A DNA stretch of 36,792 nt. Origin: Candidatus Methylomirabilota bacterium (GTDB lineage: Bacteria > Methylomirabilota > Methylomirabilia > Rokubacteriales > DASRDR01). Location: positions 1 through 36,792 of the forward strand of contig DASYQW010000300.1 of the NCBI GenBank assembly GCA_036005065.1, read 5' to 3'. Shown here piece after piece: positions 1-7,550 of the stretch (the stretch's first letter is position 1; each line of letters opens with the position of its first letter). The position numbers were made by a program, and so were the translations under genes. The notes beneath the pieces are model-generated. The model made no database searches, was not told where the DNA came from, and was given only the letters and a program-made list of their open reading frames with translations.

Positions 1-185
1 CCCGCCACAGTTTCACGCGCTATATCTCCTGCGCTCGATTGCATCGCCCTCCTTTCGCGATCTCGCGAGGCCAACGCCGCACCGATGGCTATTGCACCGG
101 CGGGTGGGATGCCCGATATGACGCAGTGCGGTGGGCAGCAAGAGCGACAAGGGGTCACGGCGCGCGCCGTAACCCCCCGTCCGGA

Positions 186-260
<75 letters not shown>

Positions 261-298
261 GTCCCGGACCCGATTCTAGTGGGGGCCGGGAGCCCCTG

Positions 299-1783
299 TC
301 AACCGCGCGGTGATCCCTCCTGGCGCGCGAGCCAGTCGAGCGCCTCCTCGCGCGTCCGGACGAGTCCCAGGGCCTGAGCCTCGCGGACGCGGGCCAGGAG
401 CCGCCCGACCTCGGGGCCGGCGGCCAGGCCGAAGGCCGCCATCACGTCTCCGCCCCGCACCAGCGGGGGCTCGGCGGCCTCTTCGGCGGCTTCGACCTGC
501 CCGGTGAGGAGCGAGTCCAGCAGCGCCCGGGTGGCGCCCCGGTACACGGCGGCCGGCGGGCGGTCATCGGTCGCGGCCGCGTCGGCGATGGTGAGGCAGA
601 CGAGATCGGAAACCTCGTCGCCGAGGTCGCGGAAGAAGCGGTACCGCGCGCGCCGGCTGATCTCGGCGAGCATCCCGAGGTGCATCGGGCGGAGGTGCTG
701 GCGCACCAGGCGCTCGAGCACGCGGGCGGCCGGCCCCGGCCAGCGCCACCGGGCCGCAATCGCCGCCGCGCGCTCCGCTCCCAGCCGGTCATGTCCGCTG
801 AAGCGGACGCGGCCGTCGGGGTCGACGCTCCGCGTCTCGGGCTTGGCCACGTCGTGCAGCAGCACGGCGAGCTTCAGCACTTCCCGGCGCGTGAGCCCGC
901 TTCCCAGGGACTCGCCGAAATGCGCCGCGACGCGGGAGTGGTGCGGGACGAGCAGGGCGAGGTCCGCCAGCAACGCCTCGAGGGCGCCGAGGGCGCGCAC
1001 CGAGTGCTCCCACACGGTGAAGCGGTGCGGCGCCGACTGGGTCGTGGCGCGCATGGGGACCGCCTCGGGAAGCAAGGTGAAGAGGACCGACCACGCCTCG
1101 GCGTCCCGGAGCACCGCCGTGGTATCCGGGAGTCGCAGCCAGCGCGTCACCTCGTCCCGGACGCGCTCGGCGGCGACGGCCGCCAGTCCCGCCACCGCCG
1201 CCCGGGCCAGGCGCTCGGTCTCCGGCTCCACCGCGAAGCCGAGGGCATGGGCCAGCCGGAGCAGCCGCAGGACACGCACCGGGTCGTCGGCGAACGCGGT
1301 GGGCCCGCACGCCCGCAGCCGCCGCGCCGCGAGATCGCCGAGCCCGCCGGTCGGGTCGATCACGGGCGCGCGGCCGCCCAGGAGCGCGTCGAGCGGCACG
1401 GCCAGCGCATCGACGGTAACGTCGCGGCCGGTGAGGTCGGCCTCGAGCGACGGCCCGCGAAAGTCGGCGAGGTCGATCAGCGCGGGGGTCGGAGTGCGCA
1501 CGACGACCCGCGCCATCCCATGAGGCTCGCCGAGCGGGACGAAGGCCGCCCCGAGCCGATCCGCGAGTCGCCGCGCGGCGGCGAGGCTCCCGGCCGGCAG
1601 CGCGATGTCCAGGTCCTCGACCGGCGCGGGCGCGCCGCGCAAGGCGTCCCGCACCGCGCCGCCGACCAGCCAGGCCGGGCCCTCGACGACCTCGGCCACG
1701 ACGGCGAGCAGCCCGCGGGCCAGCCCGAGGGCTTCGAGGGCGAGGATCGCGGGCTGGCCGCCCATCGCCCGTTCATCGCGCAT
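299..1783 (-). CDS. cca: CCA-adding enzyme / poly(A) polymerase family tRNA nucleotidyltransferase with HD domain
   Basis: This 494-aa cytoplasmic enzyme should add or repair the 3' CCA of tRNAs, or act as the related poly(A) polymerase. The N-terminal nucleotidyltransferase head shows the GG-x-VRD signature (LVGGAVRDAL, about residues 39-48), then the metal-binding pair DLDIAL. After the RNA-binding neck there is an HD-type phosphohydrolase motif (LLHDVAK) followed by a helical C-terminus. Class II nucleotidyltransferases of this architecture are typically 400-500 aa, so the length fits. The ATG at 1783 is used; a second ATG at 1765 is possible. The gene ends 38 nt before a tRNA-Gly gene and is divergent from the EamA transporter gene. 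The family also includes CC-adding, A-adding and poly(A) enzymes, so the exact specificity is not fixed by sequence alone. Confidence 0.9.
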   Translation of the reverse strand: MRDERAMGGQPAILALEALGLARGLLAVVAEVVEGPAWLVGGAVRDALRGAPAPVEDLDIALPAGSLAAARRLADRLGAAFVPLGEPHGMARVVVRTPTPALIDLADFRGPSLEADLTGRDVTVDALAVPLDALLGGRAPVIDPTGGLGDLAARRLRACGPTAFADDPVRVLRLLRLAHALGFAVEPETERLARAAVAGLAAVAAERVRDEVTRWLRLPDTTAVLRDAEAWSVLFTLLPEAVPMRATTQSAPHRFTVWEHSVRALGALEALLADLALLVPHHSRVAAHFGESLGSGLTRREVLKLAVLLHDVAKPETRSVDPDGRVRFSGHDRLGAERAAAIAARWRWPGPAARVLERLVRQHLRPMHLGMLAEISRRARYRFFRDLGDEVSDLVCLTIADAAATDDRPPAAVYRGATRALLDSLLTGQVEAAEEAAEPPLVRGGDVMAAFGLAAGPEVGRLLARVREAQALGLVRTREEALDWLARQEGSPRG

Positions 1784-1843
1784 CGGTGTGCATCCCCATC
1801 CCGAGATTGACGATCATTCGGGCGGCTTGCTACGGTGGGGGCC

Positions 1844-2734
1844 GTGTCCGAGAAGAAGGCGCCGCGACCCAGCGCGCTGGCCGGTTACGCGCTCGTCGCC
1901 GCCGCCGCGACCTCCTGGGGCGCCCAGAGCATCGTGGCGAAGGTGCTTCTGACGTCCGGTCTTCCCCCCAGCTGGCTGATCAGCACGCGCACCGCCCTCG
2001 CCTCTGTCATCGTGGCGGGCACGCTGGCCGCCGTCAAGCCGGGCCTCCTGCGGGTGAGCGCACGAGATCTGTGTGAGCTGGGGCTGCTCGGCATCGTGAT
2101 GGCGCTGTCGCAGTACACCTACTACTTCGCGCTGACCCGGATTCCGGTGGCGACCACCCTGCTCGTCATCTACACCTCCCCGCTCCTCGTGCTGGCGGCC
2201 TCGGTCTTGATCCACGGCGAGCCTCTCGAGCGCCGCGACCTGATCGCCGCCGCGGCCACGCTGGTCGGCGCCGCCTTCGTCGTGCGCGCGTACGAGCCCG
2301 AGGTGCTCCGCCTGAACGCGCTGGGCCTGACGGCCAGCGTGTTCTGCGCAGCCGCGTTCGCCTTCTACAGCCTGTGGGGAAAGCGGGCGGCGCCGGCCGC
2401 ATCTCCGTGGACGCGGGTGACGTACTCGCTGGGGACGGCGGCCGCCTTCTGGCTCCCCCTGGCCCCGCCGTGGACGCTGCTGCAGTCGGCGCACCCCCCG
2501 GCCATCTGGCTCGGCCTCGCCGTCGTCGTGGTGTTCGGCACGCTCCTGCCGTTCGGGCTCTTCCTGTCCGGTCTGGCGCGCATCAGCGCCGCCCACGCCA
2601 GCCTCACGGCCACCCTGGAGCCGATCGTGGCCGCCGTCGTCGCCTACTTCGTCCTGGGCGAGCGCCTGGAACCGCTCCAGCTCGTGGGCGGCGCTCTGGT
2701 GCTGGGCGGGATCGCCCTCCTCCACATCCGCTAG
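1844..2734 (+). CDS. EamA/DMT-superfamily transporter
   Basis: This hydrophobic protein of about 296 aa has the repeat layout of two five-helix EamA halves (drug/metabolite transporter superfamily) and sits in the inner membrane. The first half opens with ALVAAAATSWGAQSIVAKVL; the second begins near residue 150 with a helix containing ASVFCAAAFAFYSLWG. The C-terminal helix has the common family pattern LEPIVAAVVAYFVLGERL followed by VGGALVLGGIALL. The GTG at 1844 is preferred over an in-frame GTG at 1835 because GGTGGGGG lies just upstream of it. The substrate cannot be read from sequence; relatives export amino acids or other small metabolites. The gene is divergent from cca and ends just before a GC-rich hairpin. 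Confidence 0.85.
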   Translation: MSEKKAPRPSALAGYALVAAAATSWGAQSIVAKVLLTSGLPPSWLISTRTALASVIVAGTLAAVKPGLLRVSARDLCELGLLGIVMALSQYTYYFALTRIPVATTLLVIYTSPLLVLAASVLIHGEPLERRDLIAAAATLVGAAFVVRAYEPEVLRLNALGLTASVFCAAAFAFYSLWGKRAAPAASPWTRVTYSLGTAAAFWLPLAPPWTLLQSAHPPAIWLGLAVVVVFGTLLPFGLFLSGLARISAAHASLTATLEPIVAAVVAYFVLGERLEPLQLVGGALVLGGIALLHIR

Positions 2735-2740
2735 TCGATC

Positions 2741-2764
2741 GGAGGGGGCCTCAACGGCCCCTCC
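2741..2764 (+). terminator. GC-rich hairpin after the EamA transporter gene
   Basis: The arms GGAGGGGGCC and GGCCCCTCC flank a TCAAC loop (one G bulge), 6 nt after the transporter stop. There is no T-tract, so it may be a bidirectional structural terminator between convergent genes. An almost identical hairpin with loop TCGAC lies at 22653-22679. Confidence 0.5.
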
Positions 2765-2911
2765 GAAACCTTCCCCAGGAAAAGTTGCGCGGGCGAAGCC
2801 CGCGCTCGGAGCGCTGCTCGACGCATGGCCTGCTCGGGGCGAGCTGCCGGGATACTCCGACACACTCCGAGAGGATTTCAGGAGGGAGGCTCCACGGCCC
2901 CCGGCGAAATC

Positions 2912-3751
2912 CTAGAGGCGGAAGACGGCCCGGGCGTTCTCGTAGAAGATCCGCTGGTAGACGGCGAGCGGCAGGTCGCGCCCCCACAGGTGGCGCCGCT
3001 CCTCCTCGTACGGGTATGGCAGGTTGGGGAAATCGCTACCGAACAGGATGCGCTCGGCGTACCGGACGAGGTCGGTGTCGCGCACCGTCTCCGGGTCGAT
3101 CCGCGTGAACGGGAACGAGGCCGGCGTCATCGCCATGGTGGTGTCGAGGTAAAGGCTCGGGAAGCGATCGAGCAGCCGGAGGCAGGCCCGGGTCTCGAAG
3201 GCGCCCATGTGACAGACGACGGCCCGCAGTCCCGGGAGGCGCTCGAGCACCCGGGTGAACCGGGCGATGCCCGTGAACTCGTTGGTGTGCGGCCCGGTCC
3301 CGACGTGGATCACGAGCGCGCGGTCGAGCTCGACCAATCGCTCGTAGACCGGGAGCATCCGCGGATCGTCCGGGTAGAAGCGCTGCACCTGGATGTGGAC
3401 CTTGATCCCGGCGAAGCCGAAGGCCCCGCAGGCCTCCTCGACGATCGCCACGGGCTCCTCGTCCGCCGCGTGGACGGTGCCGAGGGGGATCCCGTCGGGC
3501 AGGGTCCGGGCGGTATCCCGGAGCCAGCGGTTCAACTCGCGGGCCATGCCCGATCGGTGGGCATACGAGAAGAAAACGAAGCGCTCGACACCGGCGGCCC
3601 GGAGGTCCGCGGCCACGGCGGCGGGCTCGGTCGGGCCTCGCAGGTTCCAGTCGGTGTGCTCGTCGAACCAGCGGCGGATCGCCGCGGCGAGCCGCGCCGG
3701 GTGGAGGTGGGTGTGGGCGTCGATGTAACGAAACGCGGGGGGGGCCTCCAC
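2912..3751 (-). CDS. Amidohydrolase family (TIM-barrel metal-dependent hydrolase)
   Basis: This 279-aa protein has the amidohydrolase-2 layout. It opens with the metal-binding DAHTHLHP motif (residues 11-18). Next come GIKVH (near 137), a strand-end histidine in VIHVGTG, the histidine in VVCHMG, and a late aspartate in FGSDFPNLPYP. These are the positions expected for a mono- or binuclear metal site at the C-terminal face of a TIM barrel. The family includes decarboxylases, lactonases and deaminases; the substrate here is unknown. The GTG start shares one base with the TAG stop of the upstream AlkZ-like gene (TAGTG), so translation is probably coupled. It is the last gene of the leftward ligase/ATPase/AlkZ-like run, which may be accidental or may hint at a base or nucleoside substrate; that link is inference only. 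Confidence 0.85.
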   Translation of the reverse strand: MEAPPAFRYIDAHTHLHPARLAAAIRRWFDEHTDWNLRGPTEPAAVAADLRAAGVERFVFFSYAHRSGMARELNRWLRDTARTLPDGIPLGTVHAADEEPVAIVEEACGAFGFAGIKVHIQVQRFYPDDPRMLPVYERLVELDRALVIHVGTGPHTNEFTGIARFTRVLERLPGLRAVVCHMGAFETRACLRLLDRFPSLYLDTTMAMTPASFPFTRIDPETVRDTDLVRYAERILFGSDFPNLPYPYEEERRHLWGRDLPLAVYQRIFYENARAVFRL

Positions 3752-4683
3752 TACGAGCCCGCACCCAGGCGCTCGAGCAGCGCGCGATGGACCACGAGGT
3801 CAACCGGCAGGCCGGGCACCGCAACGTCCGTCCGGGCGGCGCCGGCCCGCACCAGGGCGCCCAGGGCGTCGGCCACCTCGGAACGTCCGAGCCCGAACAG
3901 GCGGGCCAGCTGCCGCACCGTGGTCCACCCGACGGCCCCCAGGTAGCGTGCGACGAGGTGGTGGACGGCCGCCCGGCGGCTGAGCCGGCGCCCCGCCCGC
4001 ACCTTTTCGGGCAGCCAGGCTTCGAGGAGGTCCCAGCGGTAGGAGAACGTCGGATCGTAGCGCTCCTCGACCTTGGCCACGAACAGTCCTTGCTGAAGCT
4101 CGGCCACGGCGCGCTCGAATTCGCGGGTCCGCCCCGGGTCGAGCATGAAGCACTCGGCGCGCCATTCGCGCGTATAGAGCGGGTGCCGGCGGATCAGGAC
4201 ATCCATCAGCCGCTTGGCGGCGAGGGAGAGGCGTCCAGCCTCGTACTCGAGCCGGTAATCGCGCGCGCGCTGGCGGCCCCGGACGAGCGCATAGAACGCC
4301 GGGAACAGATCGAGCGCCACCAGGACGGGGCGGCCCTTGAGCAGCTTGCCGTAGTAGACCGCCCGGCGGGCGGGCAGCGTGTCCTTGAGCTCCCAGGTCA
4401 GCCCGATGCCCGCATCGTGGTGAGAGCGGCGGGGCCAGCGGGGATCGCGCCGGCCCGCCACCGCCTCCCACAGACAGCCGAGCCCTTCCGGGAAGCGGTA
4501 GAAGGTGGAACAGATGCCGACCGCCTCGACGAAGGCGAGCGCCTCCCGTGCGCTGCGGACCCGCCGCCCGGGGAGCCGGCGGAAGGCCTCGTCACGGTAG
4601 CGCTCGAGCCGCTCGCGGGTGAGGTTCGGGAGGAGGCCGTCGAGGCTCCCTCCGGGCAAGCTCAGCTGGGAGCGGGAGCCCAA
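3751..4683 (-). CDS. AlkZ-related winged-helix protein (HTH_42-like), putative DNA-repair factor
   Basis: This 310-aa protein resembles the AlkZ/YcaQ-type winged-helix family. Features seen are a helical N-terminus, the stretch AVYYGKLLKGRPVLVALDLF near the middle, a YRWDLLEAWLPE segment around residue 218, and a C-terminal helix-turn-helix-like unit (VRQLARLFGLGRSEVADALG). True AlkZ glycosylases excise crosslinked or alkylated bases using a QxQ motif near the N-terminus; I see no QxQ here, so catalysis is doubtful and an AlkZ-related non-canonical role is more likely. The start is a TTG at 4683, 7 nt after the stop of the RecA/KaiC-like gene. Position downstream of a DNA ligase and a RecA-fold ATPase supports a role in DNA repair. 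Family assignment is from remembered sequence pattern, not from a search. Confidence 0.55.
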   Translation of the reverse strand: MGSRSQLSLPGGSLDGLLPNLTRERLERYRDEAFRRLPGRRVRSAREALAFVEAVGICSTFYRFPEGLGCLWEAVAGRRDPRWPRRSHHDAGIGLTWELKDTLPARRAVYYGKLLKGRPVLVALDLFPAFYALVRGRQRARDYRLEYEAGRLSLAAKRLMDVLIRRHPLYTREWRAECFMLDPGRTREFERAVAELQQGLFVAKVEERYDPTFSYRWDLLEAWLPEKVRAGRRLSRRAAVHHLVARYLGAVGWTTVRQLARLFGLGRSEVADALGALVRAGAARTDVAVPGLPVDLVVHRALLERLGAGS

Positions 4684-4690
4684 CGGCCGG

Positions 4691-5587
4691 TCACTCGAAG
4701 GTGAGGCCCCGCTCGTCGATCCGGTACTCGACGATCTCGTCGGTCATCGCACTGCCCCGGTGCTTGGCGACGCCCACGAACCGCCCCACCCGGGTGCCCA
4801 CCTTCTCGCGGCCCATCAGCAGCACCGTGTTGGCGACAGCCCCGGGGTCCCCCGCCAGCATCTTCCGCGCCACCAGGTCCTCGAGCCGCGTTTCCTCGGT
4901 CGTGAACAGGAGCAGCGTCGTGATCGCCCCGTGGTCGTACCGATGGGCGTCGATGAATGCCCGGTGCCGCCAGACCGGGAGGCAGATCTCCATGCCGAGC
5001 GTCTCGGCATCGCGGTGGATCACCTTCCGGTAGAGCTCGTCGACCAGGTAGAGCTGGATCGCGTCGTCCGGCTGGCAAGGCTCGATCCCGTCGATGGCCA
5101 CCCGGTGAGCCCCGTGGGCAAAGTGGAAGTAGAAGAACGGCCGGGCCGTGTAGAGCGCGCGGGCGTAGGCCGCCTTCCAGCCCCAGTCGAACTCACGGCC
5201 CTCGGGCGTGGCCAGCTCGTAGTCGCTCCGCCGGCCGACCCACGAGAAGACGTCGAGGTAGTGGGCCTCGAGCTCGTCGGGCGGGGGGTAGGGATCGGCC
5301 ATGGGCATGACGGTATGTGTCCAGCGCGTGAGGGGCCAGCCGTGGAGGCGCGCCGCATAGGGGACGTGCTGCTGGGAGTCGCCGCGGGCGTTCATGTCGA
5401 CGACCAGGCCGCGGCGCCCGTCCGCCTGGCGCCCCTGCGCCGCGAAGGCGAGGCCCAGGTGGGTCTTGCCGATCCCGGTGGCCCCGTAGACGACGGTGAG
5501 CGTCCCGGGCAGGAGGCCGCCGTCGAGCATGGCGTCCAGGCGCGCGAGTCCGGTGGAGACGCGGTCGCCAGTGGTCACGAGGAGCAA
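4691..5587 (-). CDS. RecA/KaiC-like P-loop ATPase
   Basis: This 298-aa protein has a RecA-superfamily fold of the KaiC-domain kind. It opens with the typical TGLARLDAMLDGGLLPGTL lead-in and Walker A GATGIGKT (residues 35-42). A Walker-B-like strand ends in VAIDGI (D166). The C-terminal VGVAKHRGSAMTDEI segment and YRIDERGL ending are characteristic of KaiC/RadA-type ATPases. It is longer than a bare KaiC domain because of an insert around residues 95-160 rich in aromatic residues. The start is TTG at 5587; a GTG at 5578 is an alternative. It lies between an ATP-dependent DNA ligase gene (about 50 nt upstream) and an AlkZ-like gene (7 nt downstream), which points to DNA repair or recombination rather than circadian timing. 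The partner and substrate are unknown. Confidence 0.75.
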   Translation of the reverse strand: MLLVTTGDRVSTGLARLDAMLDGGLLPGTLTVVYGATGIGKTHLGLAFAAQGRQADGRRGLVVDMNARGDSQQHVPYAARLHGWPLTRWTHTVMPMADPYPPPDELEAHYLDVFSWVGRRSDYELATPEGREFDWGWKAAYARALYTARPFFYFHFAHGAHRVAIDGIEPCQPDDAIQLYLVDELYRKVIHRDAETLGMEICLPVWRHRAFIDAHRYDHGAITTLLLFTTEETRLEDLVARKMLAGDPGAVANTVLLMGREKVGTRVGRFVGVAKHRGSAMTDEIVEYRIDERGLTFE

Positions 5588-5639
5588 GGATACGGGGTCG
5601 GCCGGCCGCCGTCAATTCGCCGTATCGCGCCATCGGTCC

Positions 5640-7217
5640 TCACCAGGCGGCTCGCCCCTTCGCCTCGAACTGCCGCGCGTAGCGCGCCCGCAGCCCGGCG
5701 AGCGTGTCGGCGTCTTCCGGCCTCTTGTCGTCGCGAATGCGCGTGATGCGGGCGAAGCGGAGCGCGAGTCCCGAGACGTACTGCGGGCTCCCCTGGATCT
5801 CGTTGTAGGCGACCTCCACCACCACCTCCGGCCGCACCCGGACGGTGTACCCGTCGTCGGCCACAGCTCGGGCCCGCAGCCGCTCCGTCATCTCGGCGAA
5901 TTCCCGGTCGGTGAGGCCCTTGAAGGTCTTGCCGACCTCGGCAAACCCGCCCGCCTCGTCGCGCACCGCGAGATGGTAGTTCGAGAGCCATCCCCGCCGG
6001 CGACCCGAACCGCGGTCGGCGGCGACGATGACGCAGTCGAGGCGATCGGCCAGCTTCACCTTGAACCAGCGGCTGCCGCGGACACCGGGCGTGTACGGGC
6101 TGTCGAGCGCCTTGGCCATGAGCCCCTCGTGCCCGGCCGCCACCGCCTCGCGCAGGAAGAGCTCGGCGGCCTCGTGGTCGTCCGTGAGACGGCGCTCGGC
6201 CAGATGGCGGCCGCCCGTGGTCTCGGCGAGCGCCGCCCAGCGCTCGGCGTAGGGCCGATCGACCAGCGTCACCCCCTCCAGGGAAAGACAGTCGAAGAGG
6301 TAGAGGCGCACGGGGATCTGGCGGGCGAGGGCGTCGACCTCGTGCACGCGGCGGAAGCGACGCATGAGGTCCTGGAACGGCAGGGGGCGGCCGTCGGCGG
6401 CGACCGCCACCACCTCGCCCTCCAGGATGAGCCGATCCGCCAGGAGCTCGCGGCGCCCGATCGCCGCCACTTCGGGCAGGCTCGCGGTGACCTCGGTGAG
6501 ACGCCGGCTCCAGATCCGCACCGCATCGCCCTGCCGGTGGAGCTGGATGCGCGCGCCGTCGTACTTCACCTCGACGGCCGTGCGGCCGCCATGGGCGGCC
6601 AGGACCTCGGCCAGGTCCTCGGCCGGCTCGGCCAGCATGGGGAGCAGGGGCACGAATAGCCGGACGGACACCGCCTGGAGACCCGCGACGCCCTCGAGGA
6701 GCGCGATGCGCGCCACCTCTGAGGGGTCGGAGACGAGCAGGCTGGCCCGCCGCACCAGGGCGAGTGGGACCGACGCGGCCACCGCCAGGGCCTCCTGGAT
6801 CAGCCCGTCGTGGACCCCCGTTCGCATCTCCCCCGCAAGGATCGCCAGCAGCACGGATCGCTCCTCGAGCCCGGCGGCGGCGACGAGGTCCCGCAGCAGA
6901 CCAGCCTTGGCCGCTCGGGACCCGGCACCCGCCGCGTCGGCGATGGCGGAGAACGCCCGGGCCACCTCGAGCAGCGTCAGCGAGTGCGGGCCGGCGGGCG
7001 GGGGTGCGTCCGGGAGGCGGCCAAGGGTCGCCCAGCTCAGATTCAGCACGCGGGGGTCCGCGGCCGGTAGCGGCCGACCGGCCAGGAACGCCACCGCCCA
7101 GGCAATCTCCCCGGGGGTGAGCGCGCGGAGGAACTCCGCGACGAGCGCGACCTTCTCGAGCCGGCGGGGAGTGGCGGCCAGACGCCGGTGGAGACGCGTG
7201 AGATCCCCCAGGGTCAC
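5640..7217 (-). CDS. lig: ATP-dependent DNA ligase
   Basis: This 525-aa enzyme seals nicked DNA through a lysyl-AMP intermediate. The helical DNA-binding domain spans about residues 1-200. The nucleotidyltransferase core carries motif I VKYDGAR with catalytic Lys218, then LILEGEVV (263-270), YLFDCL (306-311), motif IV EGLMAK (364-369) and motif V WFKVK (384-388). An OB-fold domain with the late motif LRFARITRIRDDK completes it. Length and domain order match archaeal-type and bacterial ligases that carry the N-terminal DNA-binding domain, rather than the short LigD or phage types. Bacteria normally replicate with an NAD-dependent ligase, so this one is likely an accessory repair enzyme. The start is GTG at 7217. 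It leads the run with the RecA/KaiC-like ATPase and the AlkZ-like gene. Other ligases outside the window cannot be assessed. Confidence 0.93.
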   Translation of the reverse strand: MTLGDLTRLHRRLAATPRRLEKVALVAEFLRALTPGEIAWAVAFLAGRPLPAADPRVLNLSWATLGRLPDAPPPAGPHSLTLLEVARAFSAIADAAGAGSRAAKAGLLRDLVAAAGLEERSVLLAILAGEMRTGVHDGLIQEALAVAASVPLALVRRASLLVSDPSEVARIALLEGVAGLQAVSVRLFVPLLPMLAEPAEDLAEVLAAHGGRTAVEVKYDGARIQLHRQGDAVRIWSRRLTEVTASLPEVAAIGRRELLADRLILEGEVVAVAADGRPLPFQDLMRRFRRVHEVDALARQIPVRLYLFDCLSLEGVTLVDRPYAERWAALAETTGGRHLAERRLTDDHEAAELFLREAVAAGHEGLMAKALDSPYTPGVRGSRWFKVKLADRLDCVIVAADRGSGRRRGWLSNYHLAVRDEAGGFAEVGKTFKGLTDREFAEMTERLRARAVADDGYTVRVRPEVVVEVAYNEIQGSPQYVSGLALRFARITRIRDDKRPEDADTLAGLRARYARQFEAKGRAAW

Positions 7218-7550
7218 ACGTCCATTCTAGCGAAGCTCGTCCCCGGCGGCCTCCGCGCCCGAGACCCGTCGAGTCCTCTGGCAGGGGCCTCGAAGGAAGG
7301 CGAGGATCCCGGCATGGGCGATCCCTCCGTCTCCAGTTCTCCGGGAAGGTGGTCCCGTCACCCTCGATGAGCCCGGCGTATCTTTCCGCTGACTCCGTTG
7401 CCGGCGACTGGGATCACGCTCGAGCGTACCCACTCGTCCCTGGCGACCGAGCCGGGCCGCTTCGTGATCCTCGGTGGCGCGAGGCGGCTGTTGTCGAACC
7501 CGGCCGGATGGAGTATCGTCATGAGCTATCCCGGGGGCAAGGAGATTGTC
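7218..7550. other. Intergenic region between ligase and beta-helix genes
   Basis: These 333 nt keep the high GC content of the flanking genome, and no coding region is convincing. An in-frame open stretch continues upstream of the beta-helix start (from 7398), but it lacks a ribosome binding site and its composition differs from the low-GC gene that follows. A weak promoter candidate lies at its right end. Confidence 0.5.
7491..7519 (+). promoter_or_regulatory. Candidate sigma70-type promoter for the beta-helix gene
   Basis: TTGTCG (7491-7496) and TATCGT (7514-7519) are separated by 17 nt and lie 31 nt ahead of the ATG at 7551. The match to TTGACA/TATAAT is partial (TTG kept; T, A, T and final T kept), so this is only a candidate. 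Confidence 0.3.
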
